From Undaria pinnatifida (taxonomy: Eukaryota; Sar; Phaeophyceae; Laminariales; Alariaceae), in assembly GCA_012845835.1 (NCBI GenBank), contig JABAKD010000023.1, positions 18,081,027 through 18,145,026 on the forward strand: a DNA stretch of 64,000 nt, written 5' to 3'. Position 1 is the stretch's first letter, and each line of letters opens with the position of its first letter. The notes beneath the pieces were generated by a model, which did no database searches, was not told the origin of the DNA, and worked only from the letters and a program-made list of their open reading frames with translations. The translations under genes and the position numbers were made by a program. Positions 22,294-32,859 of this stretch are shown one piece after another.

Positions 22294-25057
22294 GCTTCTC
22301 GCTCTCCGAGTTGTAAAGTGGTGGGGAAGCGCTACGGCGACAGGTGGCCAGCGTAGGGAGCTGAAAGTAGGTGCCTACTCGTAGAACATTAAAAAGCCGG
22401 CAGTCAACTTCAACATCTCACGACTTTGCGCCGCAGATGCGTCGTAGAGTCGTAGATCAAACGTTGGTAAAAACGAAATTAAACACCCTAAAGTCGTAGA
22501 TCATACGTTGGATAAAGTTACGGAATGAAGAAAATAAAAAGAGAAACGGGAAAAAAGGAAACGAAGAAAGCGAAGAAAGTAAGGAACGCGAAGAATGCCG
22601 GGAAGGTTCTCCGAGAGGGGGGTTTAGGCAGGCGTGTTCCAAGTGGGAGCGCTTAGAGCGGTGCAGGTCCCATTAACCAAGTGAATAAGGTTTAAAGAAT
22701 TTTCGAGGACAAATGTAATTATATCTATAGAGCCAAATATTCGCATCGTAATTCCAGGTAGTTCCCCTCCCAAACGAAAGTGCTGTTCTAGAGGAGTGGT
22801 CAACCTTACTTAACAGCAGCACCGCACATACACACCAAACCAAACCATAGCACACACAACCTCGGCGGGCGGCAGCAGCATCATGACCACACCGTCTACA
22901 ATAAAGACAAACCGTCAAACGTCTCTGCACCAGAGACTTGCGCTCTAAATGCGGCAGACGTCGTACAGATGCGCGCAAGTCGAGCGTGCTACTGTGTCCT
23001 TCCTCCTGCTGAACGACATGAAGATTTGCGCGTGAAGCACGAGACATATGGAGGGTAGTGCGCGCCTTGTGTAATCCCGCATACTGTAGTGCACGTTCTC
23101 GGTCATTTCGTCTTCTCGCCGTGAAGTTGGGGGCGGTGGTGGGAGAGTGGTCTTCCTGCGGAGGGCGTACATGTTATGAGAAATGGAGTCGACCCACTCG
23201 GTCTTGCAAATCTCACTCGCGAGACACTGCTGTGTGCTCGCTGGATGTCCAAACCCATACCACGAAATGTTTGCAGATTATTCCGTCTGGCGCGATAATG
23301 TTTGTTTTGGCTTTGAGAACTGGTCAAGAAACATTGATTGATGGATTCCCCATCCGCCGAAGGACGAAAAAAAAAAAAATGATTGATGGATCCTGTGTAA
23401 GTGAGTTTTTCTTCTGCTTCTGCTTCGCTGTCTGCCTACCATTCCGTCACATACTGAGTGCATTCGCCTTACACTCGCTTACATTAGTTTCACCTGACCT
23501 TGGTGGCTTGCCAGCTCGTGCTTCGACTTGAGACGGCTCGAATCGATACCCAGCGAGCTTCTGACATGAAAGGGCGACGACGGCTGTCTGCTCTCAAATG
23601 ACATTCCCGATCTTACAACTACTTGCTGACAATCAGGTCTATACCTCGATATTCGTGTTATTCTCACTTTTTGACCAGGGCTACGGCAGTTTTCACTCCC
23701 GGGTTTTCACTAGCACGAGAGAGCGACCCACTGCCCCTCCCTGGCCGAAAGACTCTAGGCGATCATTATGGCGCAGCGTAGCTTACCGTTCCATTGCGGA
23801 TTCATATCGCAAAATTTAAACAGCATGGAATATTCAAGACCGCGAAGCAACAGCGGGGTCACTCGCGCGAGTGACCCCGAGTCACTGCAATACTCCTAAA
23901 GCGACCCCCCCTACCATAGCCTCCCTTGAATTATGTGTATAATAGTTGGCCTCGGTTGGCACCGACGCCGTAAAACATCATATGTATCTTGGGTTTGGCG
24001 TTGGTTGGCAACGACGCTGTAAAACATGTCAATCACTACGTAAGCTAGATAGCCAGGGTACCGTTTTTGTTTTTGTTTTCATTTGTTGGCGGTGATCATG
24101 ATGGTTGTCCAGTTAGATCATATTGTGCGGGGTGGAGAACCCTAACTCCGCACAAGGGGAATGATCGCATCACGTAGTGTGAATATGGTAAGGCACCCAC
24201 GAGGCAGTAACATTGCTGTCTCTAGAGTGGCCACACCAGAAAACAAAGTATAACTCATTTGCACTGACATCCATGAGCAAGAAAGTAGGACCAATGTGCC
24301 GAAGTCCGTCTTACGAGCGGTTCTTGGAATGATGCAGTTCACCCTTCATGCGACTGGCCGAACACCTCACGCCGCTTCGCGCTCGGTGCAAGCAATGTCT
24401 GCCTGGTTGGTGAAAACCCGACGTGCTCTGTCCCGGCATAGTAGCGATGCGAGAGTCTATGGTCATACGACTACGGCCATGCACAAACTGAGTACACCCC
24501 TACCATATCCTTGGTCCTTTCCTGGAACAGTTCTACGGAGTATCCAATGACCTTTCCACCTCCTACAACAGCCCGTATATCTTCCAGCAACCCAGATAAA
24601 TCCATGTCCTAATCCAAAATCTACTGACGACGACAAGCGAAGATCAACTCCGATACCAGGTATGTACGTGGCTTAACCCTTTCCTTGGATCTATTCCACC
24701 CTGAGTTATCAACTTACGTTGTGACCTTTTGACTAATATTTTATCAATTTATCAACTGACTTATGACGTCTCACCACATACATCCTATTTTATTTTTAGA
24801 GGGGCGTCCTTGTCTGCCTGTATGTTTGCCTTGGCTGGATATTATTCTGTGTTTGATTTTGCCTTGTATTTTTTCGTACAAGTATGCGTGTCCTTTGGCC
24901 ATTGTGACGTAATGAGGTTTCGGACGCTTGGTTGCCACAAACTATTTTTGTACGTGGACCAACGAATGAATGCGTTTCTAGAATGGAAATTCGAATAAAA
25001 TTTAAATAAATGAACAAACAAGTATGATAAAAGGAAAACTCGAATCTCGAAACTTTT
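22294..25057. other. Mostly unique sequence without a supported gene
   Basis: The first 100 bases are upstream of the zinc-ribbon gene and presumably hold its promoter, but no motif stands out. A purine-rich block lies at 22520-22610. A duplication TTGGC(A/C)...ACGACGC(C/T)GTAAAACAT occurs at about 23946-24030. Open frames at 24142-24342 (-) and 24296-24550 (+) have no motifs I recognise. Confidence 0.5.
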
Positions 25058-25081
25058 CACACCCTGTACAACTGCCGCTGG

Positions 25082-25340
25082 CAACTACAACTAATAGTTG
25101 CGCATAGTTGTCCAGGACGAGTAGTTATCCAGGACAACTAGTTGCGCAGCTTTTTCAAAACGTAGTTGTCCAAGACAGTTATTTGCGCAGCTTTTTAAAA
25201 ACGTAGTTGCCCAGGACACCTAGTTGCGCATCTTTTTCAATGAGTAGTTGCCTAGGACAACTAGTTGTGCAGCTTTTTCGAAAGAGTAGTTGTATAGAAC
25301 AACTAGTTGCGCAGCTTTTAAAATAAGTAGTTGTTCAGAC
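25082..25340 (+). repeat. Subterminal array, unit AGTTGTCC-A-GGACAACT plus GTTGCGCAGC
   Basis: About five units of 40-50 bp. Each contains an 8-bp-arm inverted repeat (AGTTGTCC/GGACAACT) followed by AGTTGCGCAGCTTTTTCAAA. The same array in the same orientation sits at the other end of the element. Unit length and imperfect spacers exclude a CRISPR array. Confidence 0.9.
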
Positions 25341-26339
25341 AACTGGTGGAACTAATTTGAGTGAAATGCGGAGATGCGGAGATAGTTGAAGGAACCTCTT
25401 GAGACTGAGTACAGTAACAGCCAGTTGTTGAATACGACTCTTGAGATGCAGAACACAGTAACAGCAGTAGTGCACAGCAGTTGTTGAGTATTGAATATGA
25501 CCTCTTGAGACTCAGAACGGAACAGTCGCCGAAGACCCAGCGGTGCTGCACACAACGCCACATCACCATCCCACACACACGCAGACCACGGGACGGGCAA
25601 CTAAACGCACGGCTAAGGGGTACAGGTCAACATGCCACCTGTAAATGACCATGCAAATGGTTTGCAAACTGACGCGAAATGAATATAGTCCAAACCTGTT
25701 GGGTGGCCTTTGGAAACGGATATTTTCTTGTATATACTTGTCGACAGGAATTGACACAGTCTCTTTTGTCATATGCGGGATGACGAGAACGGCGGGGGTT
25801 TCGGCGTTGGTGAATGTTGGGTGTTTTGTTTTGTTTGCGTTCTGGGTGGCTTCAACTCTTGCGGAATTCCTGGCATACTCGCGTAAACAGTAGCCGCAAT
25901 CACGTGGGAAACAAGCTCAGGGGATAGGCGACAACCATTAATAACTGGTACCTGGTACGCTGGTTTAGTGCGGCAATCCGCAGTCAGTTGCACGTATCCG
26001 CGCTCGTTTTGGTTGTCGCCGACCATTTTTGTGTGCTGCTTTGTATCCTTCCCCCCTCTGATGATGAGGGTGTCTTTTCCCGTGCGTTTGCACTACGTAG
26101 GGGGCGCGGTTGACGAAACAGTTACCGCCAGATCGCGATAGTTTCGGTTCGTTTCTCGGTTGCTTGGTTTGTTTCCCCGCAATGAAGGTGTCTGCCATGC
26201 ATTCACGCATCCGATTTTGCCATGATGTGATAATGTACTTTCCTGGTACGAACTTATTTCCATCACATGATGACACATGGCTAGGCTTCCTCCGACCCCC
26301 CCAAAACCACTATTAACGCATTACACTGCTCTTTTCTAG

Positions 26340-26690
26340 AGTATAGGTGTTCAGGACAACTAGTTGCGCAGCTTTTTCAAAAGTAGGTGTCCCGGACAAC
26401 TAGTTGCGCAGCTTTTTGAAAACGTAGTTGTCCATTACTGCTAGTTGTGCAGATTAAAAAAAAAGTAGTTGTCCAGGACAACTAGTTGCGTGGCTTTTCA
26501 AAAAGTAGTTGTCCAGGACAACTAGTTGCGCAGGTTTTTTAAAACGTAGTTGTCCAGGACAACTATTTGCGTAGCTTTTATAAAACGTATTTATCCAGGG
26601 CAACCATTTGCGCAGATTTTTCAAAACGAAGTTGTCCAGGACATCTAGTTGCGCAGATTTTTCAAAGAGTATATGTCTGCCAGACAGCTG
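26340..26690 (+). repeat. Subterminal array, second end of the same element
   Basis: About seven units of the unit described at 25082, more complete than those on the left, ending about 15 bp before the right inverted terminus. Several units carry point changes in the palindromic part, so the array is not freshly amplified. Confidence 0.9.
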
Positions 26691-26810
26691 GCAAGTATCA
26701 TAATTGTACAGGGTGTGAAGCTTTGAAACGATGGCAGAAACGTTTGAACGATGACTGAATGAATGAAACGACAGCTTATTGAATTAGTGTTACCGCACAT
26801 TAGAATTGTA

Positions 26811-26958
26811 CCCCTGCGAGTATTCGCGGCCAACGAGTACCCGCAAATTCTGGGGGGGGGAGCCAGGGTACTCGCGAGTTTTTGGCGCTATTTCAGGGGA
26901 GTACCCGGGTTCTCGTTGATAGACGAGGTCCACGGGTACTTGTGACCCTGTTCGAGGT
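26811..26958. repeat. GAGTACTCG-type short array, copy 1
   Basis: Recurrent GAGTACCCG, ACTCGCGAGT and a G run in about 150 bp. A related block is at 53800-53945. Word structure resembles a subterminal array of a small DNA transposon, but I cannot define termini. Confidence 0.5.
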
Positions 26959-27733
26959 TGTTTGGTCCCTAACGTTGCAATGAACAGAGGGTTGGTAACG
27001 CAACGGGTACAGCATTCGACAGGACGCTTGTAACAATGGTTTCCAAACTCTGTAACAAAAAACACCGGGTACATATACCAGTGATCCGAATGCACCCTGT
27101 CATGTTCTGTGTTCGTGTGTTCAAAGCGGATGGGTCAGCCATAAACTAGATATTGAGACAGCGAGCTTTCTGCGCGTGATGCGCGTCGCTCACCATGGCC
27201 CGTTTCACGTACCCAGGCCTCTCAAGTCAGACGCGATTCGAGTGAAATGAACAGACATCGTGCTCATTGACACGTTGTCAATTGATGGCTTTGCGCGATA
27301 CCAGTGTGTACGCAGATTTGACGCAAATAAAAAAGAAATGGTGGGAAACCATGCGGGAAAACCTTAAAAAGCAAGAGAAATTTAAAAGCGGCTACTCGCA
27401 CCACTACTGGCTATGTTTCCACCTCACAAGGAAAAAAAATCTGGACTACGTCTTTAGACGTTGCATGCTGCACTTACTATACCTCGAAAACACTCAGCGT
27501 ACTCGTAGTGTAATTTATGTACGTACATGACAGTACCAGAAAAGAACGTTTCGAAAACGATCTACTGTGCATAATCAGGCAAAAATCAAGAGTGCCCATA
27601 AGACAGGTAGCACTTACTACGTGCCAAGGAAATAAGAAGACGAGGCATCTTCTGCCGGGGGGAACGTTCCTAAAACAATAGGTTACCTAGTGATAGGTTA
27701 TTAGTACCTTTGGGTTTTAGTCGGGACGATTTA
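26959..27733. other. No supported gene; contains a distant copy of the repeat at 52 kb
   Basis: The stretch 27560-27680 (TAATCAGGCAAAAATCAAG ... CTGCCGGGGGGAACGTT) resembles units of the imperfect repeat at 52060-52580. Open frame 27267-27530 (+, 87 codons) is Lys-rich and unrecognised. Confidence 0.5.
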
Positions 27734-27798
27734 GAAAAAATAAAGCTCAAGCTTCCGCATATTTTCATGCGCATCGTGCGTTAATTTAGCTCCTCCAT
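27734..27798 (-). mobile_element. Fragment of the SINE family (copy 4)
   Basis: Diverged match to the SINE at 57914, covering AAAAATAAAGCT...CATATTTTCATGCGCATCGTGCG...AATTTAGCTC. Both ends are missing, so it is an old fragment. Confidence 0.5.
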
Positions 27799-27837
27799 TG
27801 AATTCGCAAAATTAGATGTATCACGCAGCTTGCGAAG

Positions 27838-27960
27838 ATGAGTATCGACCCTAAATTCATCGAACTCACAGATGACGTGTTTGGGAGTTTTTTTTCAAAG
27901 TACAAGGTTCCCCTCCGGGAAGTGCCTAGGGCTGAACACCCCCTTTGGCGTTTCGGATAA
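27838..27960 (+). CDS. Small ORF family copy 4, 40 aa
   Basis: ATG to TAA, beginning MSIDPKFIELTDDVFGSFF. The lead CACGCAGCTTGCGAAGATG matches copies 1 and 2. Downstream residues come from an unrelated 29-bp repeat (27900-27928) also found at 63033-63061, so as in the other copies only the N-terminal block is conserved. Confidence 0.4.
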   Translation: MSIDPKFIELTDDVFGSFFSKYKVPLREVPRAEHPLWRFG

Positions 27961-28149
27961 CGTATAAGCATGGAGAGCTATGTCCGCAAAACAGAGGCAA
28001 ACATAGCAATTGTAAGATCCGTACAAGACTCCCCTTCGGGCAGTGGGGTGATCCCCGTGCGGCGACACAAGCTGGTATGTCGGGGAGTGGGGTGTTTCCC
28101 GTGGGGTGACGCAAGCTGGCGTGCCACAGGGGAAGAATTATCAATCGCC

Positions 28150-28736
28150 ACTCAGTGGTAGCATGAGGGTCATACCTAACGTACGCAACATTCACTTGTA
28201 AATTGGCATTGTACCCTGGTGCCACGTCAAAAACGCACGTTTTGTTGGCACGAATGACGACGTCAATATTTCTTGCGTTTGCCAAAACTTGCAAGGGTAT
28301 TTTAGGTAAGGTATACCTATACCCGGGCAAGTTTTGAGGTCGTTCCTAACGTACCTAAAACTTGAGTAAGTAGTGACAGCCGTAACGTACCCAGCCCTTA
28401 CGTAATATATCAGGATACGTGCCTAACGTACCTAAAACTCAGGTAAGGTGTTGAGGTCGCCGCAAGGCTCGTACTTAACCCGGGTATTTCGTCGACGGCA
28501 ATACCTACACCCGGGTAAGTATTGGAACGGCGTACCTATCGTACCTAACACTTTGGTAAGGTTCGTGCGTACTTAACACTTAGGCAAGGTATCGGAGTAT
28601 CGGAGTCTGTACTTAACGTACCTATAACTTCGGTAAAGTATTGAGGTCGCCCCAAGGCTCGTACCTAGAACGCGGGCATTTCGTCGACGGGCATGCCTAC
28701 CCGGGTAAGTATGGGAGCGGCATATATATACCGGTC
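28150..28736. repeat. ACCTAA/TTAGGT palindromic minisatellite, block 1
   Basis: Degenerate units of about 40-60 bp built from CGTACCTAACGTACCTAAAA, TTAGGTAAGGTATCG and CCCGGGTATTTCGTCGACGG. Most units can fold because ACCTAA and TTAGGT are complementary. Blocks 2 and 3 lie at 29040-29100 and 29755-30190, separated by unique sequence. Confidence 0.8.
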
Positions 28737-28805
28737 GCCCCGGTGGCGTATCAGGTTATCCTCGAGCCTGGTATAGGTCAGTTTCGTGAGTTCGAGCCCC
28801 GCCGA
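28737..28805 (+). other. tRNA-like segment (A/B box), probably tRNA-derived SINE remnant
   Basis: GCCCCGGTGG then an A-box-like TGGCGTATCAGG (28744) and, 44 bp on, a B-box-like GAGTTCGAGCC (28788). The acceptor and T stems do not pair, so it is not a functional tRNA. It shares its 5' start (GCCCCGRTGG) and TCCTCGA/CCCTCGA block with the segment at 61699. Confidence 0.45.
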
Positions 28806-29039
28806 GTGCATACTCGTGTAAATTCGTTGGGACTTTTTCTTGTGCACAAATTGACTTGCGGAAAGCGCGAGAGCGTGAGTTAGCAACACTCGATGAACAA
28901 TCGACGAGCAGTGGCATTGCTGAACCCTATGCGCGATAAAAACTGAAGACAAGAACCGGGGAGGAGAAGGGATGGCATCTGTGACCACGGCTTGTCCAGA
29001 AGCTGGAAAGTGAAGTGTGCAAATAATATATATTTATAT

Positions 29040-30190
29040 ATTGTACCTAAAACTTAGGTAAGGTATCGTAGGCCGTATCTAGGTGCGGGTGCGTGTACGT
29101 ACCCGTATAATTACTCGTACCAAAAACGTCAAATTGGTGGGGCTATGTTTGATCTGACGTCCATGCAAGAAACGCCATCTTTTTTTTTTAACGAATCACC
29201 ATGGCCGGTATGTTTACGCTGAGTCACAAGCTGAGTGACAGCCTAAGCCTATTATTACCTACGCATCGGGATGGAGTAGCATAGATTGCCAAAGTATACG
29301 AACGACGCCTCACGAGCCCCTTGTCGTCGACAACGCTTCGGCACGGCAACGTAATCAACGTCTTTTGTGTTCTCCGCCAGCATGTGGTACACGTCCTGCG
29401 AGTCCCAGTTTTATCCTGCTCTAAACAACCTTGGGAGTGATCACGGCGACTGCTGTCTTGCCCGGGGCGACCTCGAGCACCTCTCACTCGAGAGTGGCCC
29501 GGAACGACCGTGCGCGCTGGTTTCCTCGCTCGGTGAACCTTGGCCGTCGTGGTCTACACCACCAGTTTCGATCATTGCCCACGCTACTCACCCCCCTGGG
29601 TTGGGCACGTCTGCGCGACAGGTGCCCTGGGTGCGTGTCCCAGGTGGCCGGTATCCTGGGTGTGTGGCATTGAGACCGCATGCCTAATTTGCGTTGTGAA
29701 TTCGTTTATTGTTTTTGTCTCGCAGATGACGTCGTGAGTATTTCGCATGACGTACACATTTCGGGTAAGGTATTTTCGCTCGTACCTACACCCGGGCATT
29801 TCGTCGACGGGGATACCTATACCCGGATAAGTATTGGGGCGACGTACCTATCGCACCTAAAACTGAGGTAAGGTATCGAGGCCCGTACCTAATGTACCTG
29901 ACAGGTAAGGTATCGGGGTTCGTACCTAACGTACCTAAAGCTTCAAAGTATTGACGTCATCCCCCGGCTTGTGCCTAAACCCGGGTATTCCGTCGACCGG
30001 TATACCTGTACCCGGGTAAGTATTAAAGCGTCGTACCTATCGTGCCTAAAACGTAGGTAAGGTATCGTGGTCCGTACCTAACGTACCCAGCACTTAGGTG
30101 AGGTATCGAGGCCCGTACCTAACGTACCTCCGCCTCGGTTATGGGTACGTACCCGGGTATTTTACCCGGGTATGCCTAAGTACGTACATT
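29040..30190. repeat. ACCTAA/TTAGGT palindromic minisatellite, blocks 2 and 3
   Basis: Block 2 (29040-29100) is short. Block 3 (29755-30190) has many units with ACCCGGGTA and GGTAAGGTATCG words as in block 1. The 29100-29754 interval is unique and carries no recognised gene. The layout, arrays at both ends of a unique core, resembles the transposons at 8451 and 25058, but no inverted termini were found. Confidence 0.7.
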
Positions 30191-30737
30191 TCCCGACATA
30201 CTCTTGGAATTTGAAAACTTGCGACTCTCTCGATTTTTGGCAAATATCACGATTCGCAAACATATCACGTTTTCACATTTCGTAACATTTTATTTTTGGT
30301 TAGGAATGGCCTTCAGTATCGCAGCAAACAACAGGCAGTAGCAAGTCGTGCTCATATGCGTATAGTAAGCGGGAGCAAGTCGTGCTCGTATACGAGCAAC
30401 AAGCAGTGCAGCACAAGCAGTATATAGTGACAGCGAGAAGTGTGGCAAGCAGCAGCAGGAGGACAAGCAACTACGCGTACCTACAGCAAGTAGCAACGAC
30501 ACACAACTATTGCTGCCGTATGAGGTTACAACTACTGCTGCATGAGGTCTACGTCAACCAGCAACAACACGCTACTGCAAAAGGTCTGCACTGCTGTATG
30601 CAGCATACTGCAAGTAGCAGCACCAGTACCTGGTACGTACACACGCGTACGCGTGCACACCTACAGTAGTACACATTTACTCCCCTCGTTTAAGGAAAAC
30701 ACAACTACATACTCATACAGTAGTATAATACGTACGT
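30191..30737. other. Degenerate GCA/TAC-rich sequence, no gene
   Basis: Scattered AGCAAGCAGTGCAG, AGTAGCA and GTACGTAC words of the type common throughout the window. No open frame with recognisable content. Confidence 0.5.
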
Positions 30738-31012
30738 CATAAATTCATGTATAGATATGTTGGCCCTGGCACGAGAGCGGCCGAAGGCTCCGATTTAGAC
30801 CAGGTTTTGAGTTGTCTTGGAGATAACTCGAGACAAGATTCACCTCTCGACGCGATGTTTCCAGGAGGTTCCCCAGCTTGCTAGACTCTCCAGACCTTGG
30901 CGGGGTCGGCGTCGGTTGTGTTCGCTTGTGTCGTGGTGGCCTACGCAAATATCTTTTTTGTGCAAATTTTCCGTTCAAAAATGCCAAGTGCGGAGCCGTA
31001 CGTAAAAACACC
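30738..31012 (+). repeat. Dispersed repeat R, copy 1
   Basis: About 270 bp clearly homologous to 32422-32709 in the same orientation. Shared words: ATATGT, CCGATTTA, ACCAGGT, CTTGCT, TTCGCTT, GTGTCGTG, AATGCCAAGTGCG. The copies differ by many substitutions, so the duplication is old. No gene recognised in it. Confidence 0.8.
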
Positions 31013-31478
31013 TAATTCCCCTTGAGAACGAAAATGGCAGTTACAGCAGTAGTAGTGTGGCAGTTAGACTGTAGTTGTTCGTATTCACTAGTCGCGAGTT
31101 GGAGCCTCGCCATGTTCGATTTTCGCTTTTCATATGTTTATTTTTTTCTCCCGTTTGTGTTTTATAGACACGCCCAAGCCAGGCAGAGTCTATTGACCAG
31201 AGGTTGTCCCCCCTTGGCCAAAGGGGGGCTGGTCAGCACCATTAAGGTGCTAAACGAGAGAGAGAGAAGTTGCTGTGCATCAGCTCCAAAACACGAAAAG
31301 ACAGGCGATCTTAAATCCCTATTCTAGAATCCAGAAGATGATAAATGGAAACCCCTACGCCATAAGATCCATCATACTCGCTCATCTGATCCTCAATGGT
31401 AAATCACCGCAAGTAAGATCAGCTAACATTTCTTATCACCAATACTACACACTCTCTGGTGCTCCACTGCTGTCCACC

Positions 31479-31597
31479 GTTCGAGTCTCGAGTTTTTTTC
31501 TTTTTTCTTTTTTCCTTGCAATTTTCTGTTCCTTGCAGTTTTCTGTTTAGGTTGCTTCCCTTTTTTTTGCTCTGTATGTACCGGGCACCGGCCCAAA
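31479..31597 (+). repeat. T-rich repeat with B-box-like head, copy 1
   Basis: Begins GTTCGAGTCTCGAG (matches a Pol III B box), continues with T-rich sequence including CCTTGCA and GTTGCTTCC, and ends TATGTACCGGGCACCGGCC. A second copy is at 31886-32000 and a weaker one near 32840-32910. Possibly the tRNA-derived 3' parts of SINE-like units. Confidence 0.55.
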
Positions 31598-31621
31598 GTG
31601 AGAAAATGTCAAGGCATGTAC

Positions 31622-31777
31622 TTTTTTTTATTTTTTTGTCCTCCGTCGGATGGGGAAAAATAAAGCTTTACGAAGCTCACCACACTTCCACGTATTTTCA
31701 TACGCGTCGCGTGTCGATTTAACTCAGTTGCTTTCGCAGCCCAACGCTAGCTGGCGCACCCTTCGGGTCCCATTGTA
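31622..31777 (-). mobile_element. SINE family copy 1
   Basis: Reverse-strand copy of the SINE defined at 57914: on the plus strand a T-rich tail, then CGGATGGGGAAAAATAAAGC, CCACACTTCCACG, GTCGATTTAACTCAGTTGC and GGGTCCCATTGTA. Full length. Flanks GGCATGT and GACATGT may be a decayed target duplication. Confidence 0.75.
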
Positions 31778-31885
31778 GACATGTTAGACCCTCATTGTTT
31801 GTAGTCACTAATCACGGGTTCGAGCCTTGGCATACCATCGCTTTTCCTTTTTTTTCTTTTTGAGTGTTTTTGTTCTCCAGTTTGT

Positions 31886-32000
31886 GTTCGAGTCTCGACG
31901 TTTTTTTGTTTTTTTTCCTTGCAATTTCATGTTGCTCTTTTTTGTTCATGTTTGTGTTGCTTCCTTATTTTGTTTTATATGTACCGGGTACCGGCCTCTA
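31886..32000 (+). repeat. T-rich repeat with B-box-like head, copy 2
   Basis: Begins GTTCGAGTCTCGACG and ends ATGTACCGGGTACCGGCC, in line with copy 1 over its whole length. Confidence 0.55.
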
Positions 32001-32029
32001 ATGATCATATTACTTTGTATGCATATATT

Positions 32030-32345
32030 TCACTGGGTACTGCTTGCTGTTGGTCGCGATGTGCTGGTGCGCTGCTGCAGCATGCTGTTGTTGAATTTAA
32101 ACTCACACAGGAGTTGTGCGTGGTGCGTTGCTGCTGCTAGCAGCTCTTGCACTGTGTGCATGCTGTATGATGGTATCGGCCCATATTAGAGCATGCTATT
32201 AATATTTATGCATGTTACACTAACGTTACACTAAATACTCCTTGCTGTTTGTCGTACTGCGGGTGCTGCCGCTGCTACATGCTGTTTGTGGTTGAATTTA
32301 CACGCACATAAGAGTTGTACGGTGTTGCTGCTGCTGTTACTATAT
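32030..32345 (+). repeat. Degenerate duplicated block rich in CTGCTG
   Basis: Two related blocks (32030-32160 and 32235-32345), each with ACT-CTTGCTGTT, CATGCTGTT, TTGAATTTA and CACA(C/T)A(G/A)GAGTTGT, with a third related block at 33290-33365. Part of the repeat mosaic. Confidence 0.6.
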
Positions 32346-32421
32346 GTGTGCATACTGTACTTCTACGGTTTGCGTTTGTCGTTGGACTGCCGCTGCTGCT
32401 TGCAGTTGGTGTGATTACATG

Positions 32422-32709
32422 TATGATAAATCCATGCATGAATATGTAGACCCTGTCGTCGCAACGATCGAGAGGACCGATTTAAACCAGGTGTTGAGCC
32501 GTCTTCAAGAGAACACGAGCTGAGGTCCCCTTCTCGGCACGCTGTTTCATGGACGTGCCCCACCTTGCTCGCCCCTCCCGACTCTGCCGGGGGTGGCCTC
32601 GGCCGTTCTCGCTTCGTGTCGTGACAGGTCCTGCAGAATCGTGTGTTTTTGCCAAATTTATGTTGCGTAATGCCAAGTGCGTAGTCGTATGTACAAGAAC
32701 ACAAAATAT
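32422..32709 (+). repeat. Dispersed repeat R, copy 2
   Basis: Homologue of 30738-31012 (see there); same order of shared words over the full length. Confidence 0.8.
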
Positions 32710-32859
32710 TGTCCCGGTAGTAATCGTACAACAGTAGCTTGAAGGGTAGCCCCGAACAATTGTTGATCGTTAGTCGCGAGGCGCGGTGAACTCAAATTCA
32801 CTATTTTTTCATGTTAGTTCTTTGTTTTCTCCCCTCAGGGTTCGAGCCTCGGTGCATTA

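Larger units (their letters stand above)
25058..26717. mobile_element. DNA transposon-like element with perfect 14-bp terminal inverted repeats
   Basis: Bounded by CACACCCTGTACAA (25058-25071) and its exact reverse complement TTGTACAGGGTGTG (26704-26717); 1,660 bp. Directly inside each end is a tandem array of the same 40-50-bp unit (25082-25340 and 26340-26680), leaving a central segment of about 1 kb with no recognisable transposase. No clear target duplication: the flanks ACTTTT and AAGCTT are not direct repeats. Superfamily undecided. Confidence 0.65.

Noticed and set aside
24142-24600. Possible coding segment on either strand
   Set aside because: Moderately long frames but no motif, and both strands are equally open.
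25082-26690. CRISPR-like array of direct repeats
   Set aside because: Units are imperfect, spacers are not unique, the arrays sit just inside transposon TIRs, and the genome is eukaryotic.
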